Positions 61,700 to 64,000 of a DNA stretch of 64,000 nucleotides are shown piece by piece. This stretch comes from Branchipolynoe longqiensis (taxonomy: Eukaryota; Annelida; Polychaeta; Phyllodocida; Polynoidae). The notes under the pieces are model-generated. The model was not told the origin of the DNA and made no database searches. It worked only from the letters and a program-made list of their open reading frames with translations. The position numbers and the translations under genes were made by a program. The DNA lies in the NCBI GenBank assembly GCA_030323885.1, contig CM059199.1, forward strand, positions 744,001 to 808,000, given 5' to 3'. Numbering within the stretch: the stretch's first letter is position 1; every line of letters starts with the position of its first letter.

Positions 61700-62056
61700 G
61701 GGGTCGGTGGGGGTGGGGTGTGTGTTGATGTGGTGGTGTGGTGGTGTGGTGTGGTGGCGTGGTGTGGTGTGGTGGTGTGGTGGTGTGGGATGTGGAGAGG
61801 GTGTGCGGTGGTGTGGGGTAGGGTGGGCGGTAGGGGGTGGTGGTGGGTGTGGTGGTGTGTGGGTGTTGGGGTGTGGTTGGCCTGACATGGTGTGGTGTGG
61901 TATGTTGTGTCATGTGGGTGGTGGTGTGGTGTGGATAATGTGCTGGTGGTGTGCGGGTGATATGGTGTGGTGGTAAGGTGTGATGTGATGTGATGTGGTC
62001 TGGGGTGTGTTGTGTGGTGTGGGTGTTGTGGTGTGGGTGGCGTAACATGGTGTGGT
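61700..62056. repeat. (TGGTG)n tract
   Basis: About 350 bases of GTGGTGTGGT-type repeats. The long minus-strand His/Pro/Thr-rich frame is an artefact. Confidence 0.95.
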
Positions 62057-62059
62057 CTG

Positions 62060-62321
62060 TCACACTCGCCCTTTCTCCCTCTCTCTCTCTCTCCCCTCCC
62101 CTTCCCTTCTCTCACCCCTTGTCTCTCTCCCCCTCTCTCTGTCTCTCTCCCTCTCTCCCTCTCTCCCTCTCTCCCTCTCTCCCTCTCTCCCCCTCTCCCC
62201 TCTCCCCCTCTGCCTCTCTCCCCCCTCTCCCTCTCTCCCTCTCTCCCTCTCTCTCCCTCTCCATCTCTCTCCCGCTGCATCTCTCTCCCACTGCATCTCT
62301 CCCACCCATCTCTTTCCGTCG

Positions 62322-62369
<48 letters not shown>

Positions 62370-62385
62370 ACACACACACTCACAA
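62060..62385. repeat. (CTCTCC)n / (CT)n tract
   Basis: CTCTCTCCCT-type repeats ending in (CT)n at 62320-62366 and (CA)n. The minus strand reads as a Glu/Arg-rich frame with no independent support. Confidence 0.95.
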
Positions 62386-62529
62386 GTGCAGCAGTCGCTG
62401 ACCAGCCTCCGCCGTTATTAGTATTGCACTATACGAGACTTTGATGCTACAATCCGTCCAGATTAGTCTGTATCGTCCGTCTTCCTGACATCCCGTTACA
62501 CGGCACACCTTCACTGTGACAATCCTGAT

Positions 62530-62790
62530 TCAAAATGGCGCTTCTTGGCAGTTTTAAGTATGAGTGGCGCTTCTTAGAGAATTTCGCTACAAAATAAGGC
62601 GTCTTGGAGATTCACCTCAAAATGATGCCTCTTAGAATGTTGACTGTAAATCGAGCTTCTTGAGAGTGTTTCCTCTAAATGGCGCTTATTTAGTTTTTCA
62701 CTTTAAATGGCTCTTCTTAGTATTGGACTTTAAATGGCGCTTCTTAGTAGTTGGACTACGTCAGGCTTCTGAACAGTTGACAGGTTCCTG
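62530..62790. repeat. Degenerate ~32-bp tandem repeat
   Basis: Seven to eight units around the core TTTAAATGGCGCTTCTTAG, at intervals of about 31-34 bp (for example 62531, 62562, 62682, 62708, 62733). Flanks are anonymous. Confidence 0.7.
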
Positions 62791-62855
62791 GGCAGAGCCC
62801 CGACCACACGTGTGTTGTTGGTTTTGAGTTTCTGCCATTATATATATATATATAA

Positions 62856-63113
62856 TGAGCCTGTCTCAAAAGGTGTTAACTCTTCGTTTTTTTATCCATA
62901 GTAACGATTGACACAAAACAGCACAGAAACGGTTACACTAAAAACACAAGGACATTTGCTTCAAATCAATACGTATTCTATTGGGATTATGAAACACCAT
63001 GTAAAAAACATAATCAGTTTATCCTGAGCAACGGCATAAGTAGATAGTGTGTTGATCGTTACTATGGACAAAGTGTTGTCCCATATTGCTTAGCACCTTT
63101 TGAAACAGTCTCA
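62856..63113 (-). mobile_element. MITE-F copy 4
   Basis: About 258 bp: left TGAGCCTGTCTCAAAAGGTG, interior GACATTTGCTTCAAATCAAT and TTTATCCTGAGCAACGGCAT, right TAGCACCTTTTGAAACAGTC, TCA. It is inserted in a (TA)n run, consistent with a TA target. Confidence 0.88.
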
Positions 63114-63645
63114 TATATATATATGTGGTGTATAACGTATTATGCGAGTATAAAAATACGAAGGGAATTTCCTATTATTCTATATTATTATTGTTACTTC
63201 ATACCATTGTTATTCTCCGTAAGACTCTGCACTTGACCGGTGGCACCACCTGCGCTCACCCCCACCCTCCACCTGGCCGACATTGTCAGTCCGGCTGGAG
63301 GATTTTTTCTTTTCTTGATTACTGGGCAAGGGCCTATAATCCTTGCCTGAGATTAAACTACTCAACCACTACCATTGCTTTCACTAATATGTATGCAGTT
63401 ATTTATATATATATATATATTATAAATAATCGAACAAGAAATGAAGTGATAACTGGGAGACCATTGGAATTGGTTCCCAGGTAAGGGGAAGCAGAGAGTG
63501 CCTGGTTACGGGGGGGGGGGGGGGGGCTGCAGAGAATAAGGGGTGTTGGGAAGCGAGAGGTGCCCAGAAGGAGCACTGAAAACATTTGGCACTATTCTTT
63601 ATTTATATTCACATAATAATAAATTATATAGCAGAAAGTATATGG
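63114..63645. other. Stretch without a recognised gene
   Basis: (TA)n at 63401-63420, G17 run at about 63510-63526. A plus-strand frame (63125-63484) has no recognisable domain. Confidence 0.4.
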
Positions 63646-63651
63646 CAGAAG

Positions 63652-63910
63652 GAAGGTAAAAGTTGCAGATTCCGAGAGTTTAGAATTTCTTCTTTATTTA
63701 AATAGATATAATACTTTCCTCGTTATAATCGACCATACTTAATTAATATATCTATCTATCTACCTATCTATATATTTATATATATATATCTGACAGAAAT
63801 ATATACATATATTTATTTGGCAGAAACTCTCCTATATAAATACAACTTTCTCTCCATACATAAAATATGGTCGATTATAACCAGTTAACTAATAATTGAA
63901 ACAACCAACC
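63652..63910. other. Possible MITE-C end and an inverted repeat
   Basis: AAAAGTTGCAGATTCCGAGA at 63658 resembles a decayed MITE-C 5' end. Separately, TTATAATCGACCATA (63723-63737) and TATGGTCGATTATAA (63866-63880) are perfect inverted complements enclosing TATC microsatellites. Confidence 0.5.
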
Positions 63911-63914
63911 AACC

Positions 63915-63975
63915 AATCTTCTGATTGTTTGTTGGTTGTTGGAGTTTCGCGTCCTGGCAAGATCTAAGTGTAAAA
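63915..63975 (-). mobile_element. SINE-1 3' end fragment at the window edge
   Basis: TTGTTTGTTGGTTGTTGGAG, TTTCGCGTCCTGGCAAGATC, TAAG: the reverse complement of the SINE-1 terminus. It decays soon after. Confidence 0.8.
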
Positions 63976-64000
63976 TATTCTGATAAAACGCATTGGTGGG

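Noticed and set aside
61582..62421. Long frames on both strands over the TGGTG and CTCTCC tracts
   Set aside because: Simple sequence keeps several frames open at once on both strands. No protein motif.

Overview
This is a eukaryotic, non-coding, repeat-dominated window, most likely from a marine invertebrate. There are no bacterial-style gene strings, introns would be expected, and the DNA is filled with tRNA-derived SINEs, MITEs, microsatellites and tandem arrays. One SINE at about 44.3 kb has the central domain I know from SINEs that are abundant in molluscs, so a mollusc or another lophotrochozoan is my best guess (inference, not proven). I recognise no conserved host protein-coding exon. 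The only convincing coding sequences belong to retrotransposons.

Retrotransposon coding sequences. (i) An open 442-codon DIRS-like Gag, minus strand, 15108-16436, with no pol behind it. (ii) An internally deleted tyrosine-recombinase retrotransposon of Ngaro-like layout at 45513-48799, minus strand. It has split direct repeats A1-ORF-B1-A2-B2, a gag-RT ORF cut off after RT motif A, no RNase H, and a tyrosine recombinase reduced to pieces of its core-binding and catalytic domains. (iii) The last 82 codons of a non-LTR retrotransposon ORF with an (ATTG)n tail at 52676-52929, minus strand.

Interspersed repeats (family letters are mine). SINE-1 has a tRNA-like head and two alternative 3' tails. 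SINE-2 has a tRNA-like head with box A/B. SINE-3 has a tRNA-like module and occurs once as a dimer flanked by 17-bp target duplications. SINE-4 is the mollusc-type element. MITE-C is flanked by TTAA (piggyBac-like target). MITE-D has a GTTCAGGCGCAAAACC-type end. MITE-E, G and H have 3-bp TAA/TTA/TGA duplications (PIF/Harbinger-like). MITE-F ends in GAGACTGTCTCAAAAGGTG next to TA. Pogo/Tigger-like MITEs start CAGTAAAACCTC or CAGATGAACCTCG at TA. A hAT/Mutator-like element has a 9-bp duplication. Several are nested inside each other with readable target-site duplications, giving a relative insertion history.

Tandem arrays. From left to right: pyrimidine tract (1-502), 8-bp array (11.14-12.39 kb), 81-bp array (24.4-25.6 kb), a second unrelated 81-82-bp array (27.0-28.9 kb), about 65-bp array grown from MITE-C (33.6-34.4 kb), 26-bp array inside a larger repeat (34.5-35.9 kb), 47-bp hairpin array (49.15-50.2 kb), about 320-bp tandem duplication (52.9-53.6 kb), 119-bp array (54.7-55.8 kb), and G-, GA-, CT- and TGGTG-rich tracts near 19.5-20.2 and 60.6-62.4 kb.

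Large inverted repeats are present at 37.84-38.55 kb (two MITE-C copies back to back) and 40.35-41.2 kb (arms that include SINE-1 tails). Two stretches (20.2-21.3 kb and 36.55-37.06 kb) look more like host regulatory or CpG-rich promoter DNA than like repeats, but no exon could be assigned.
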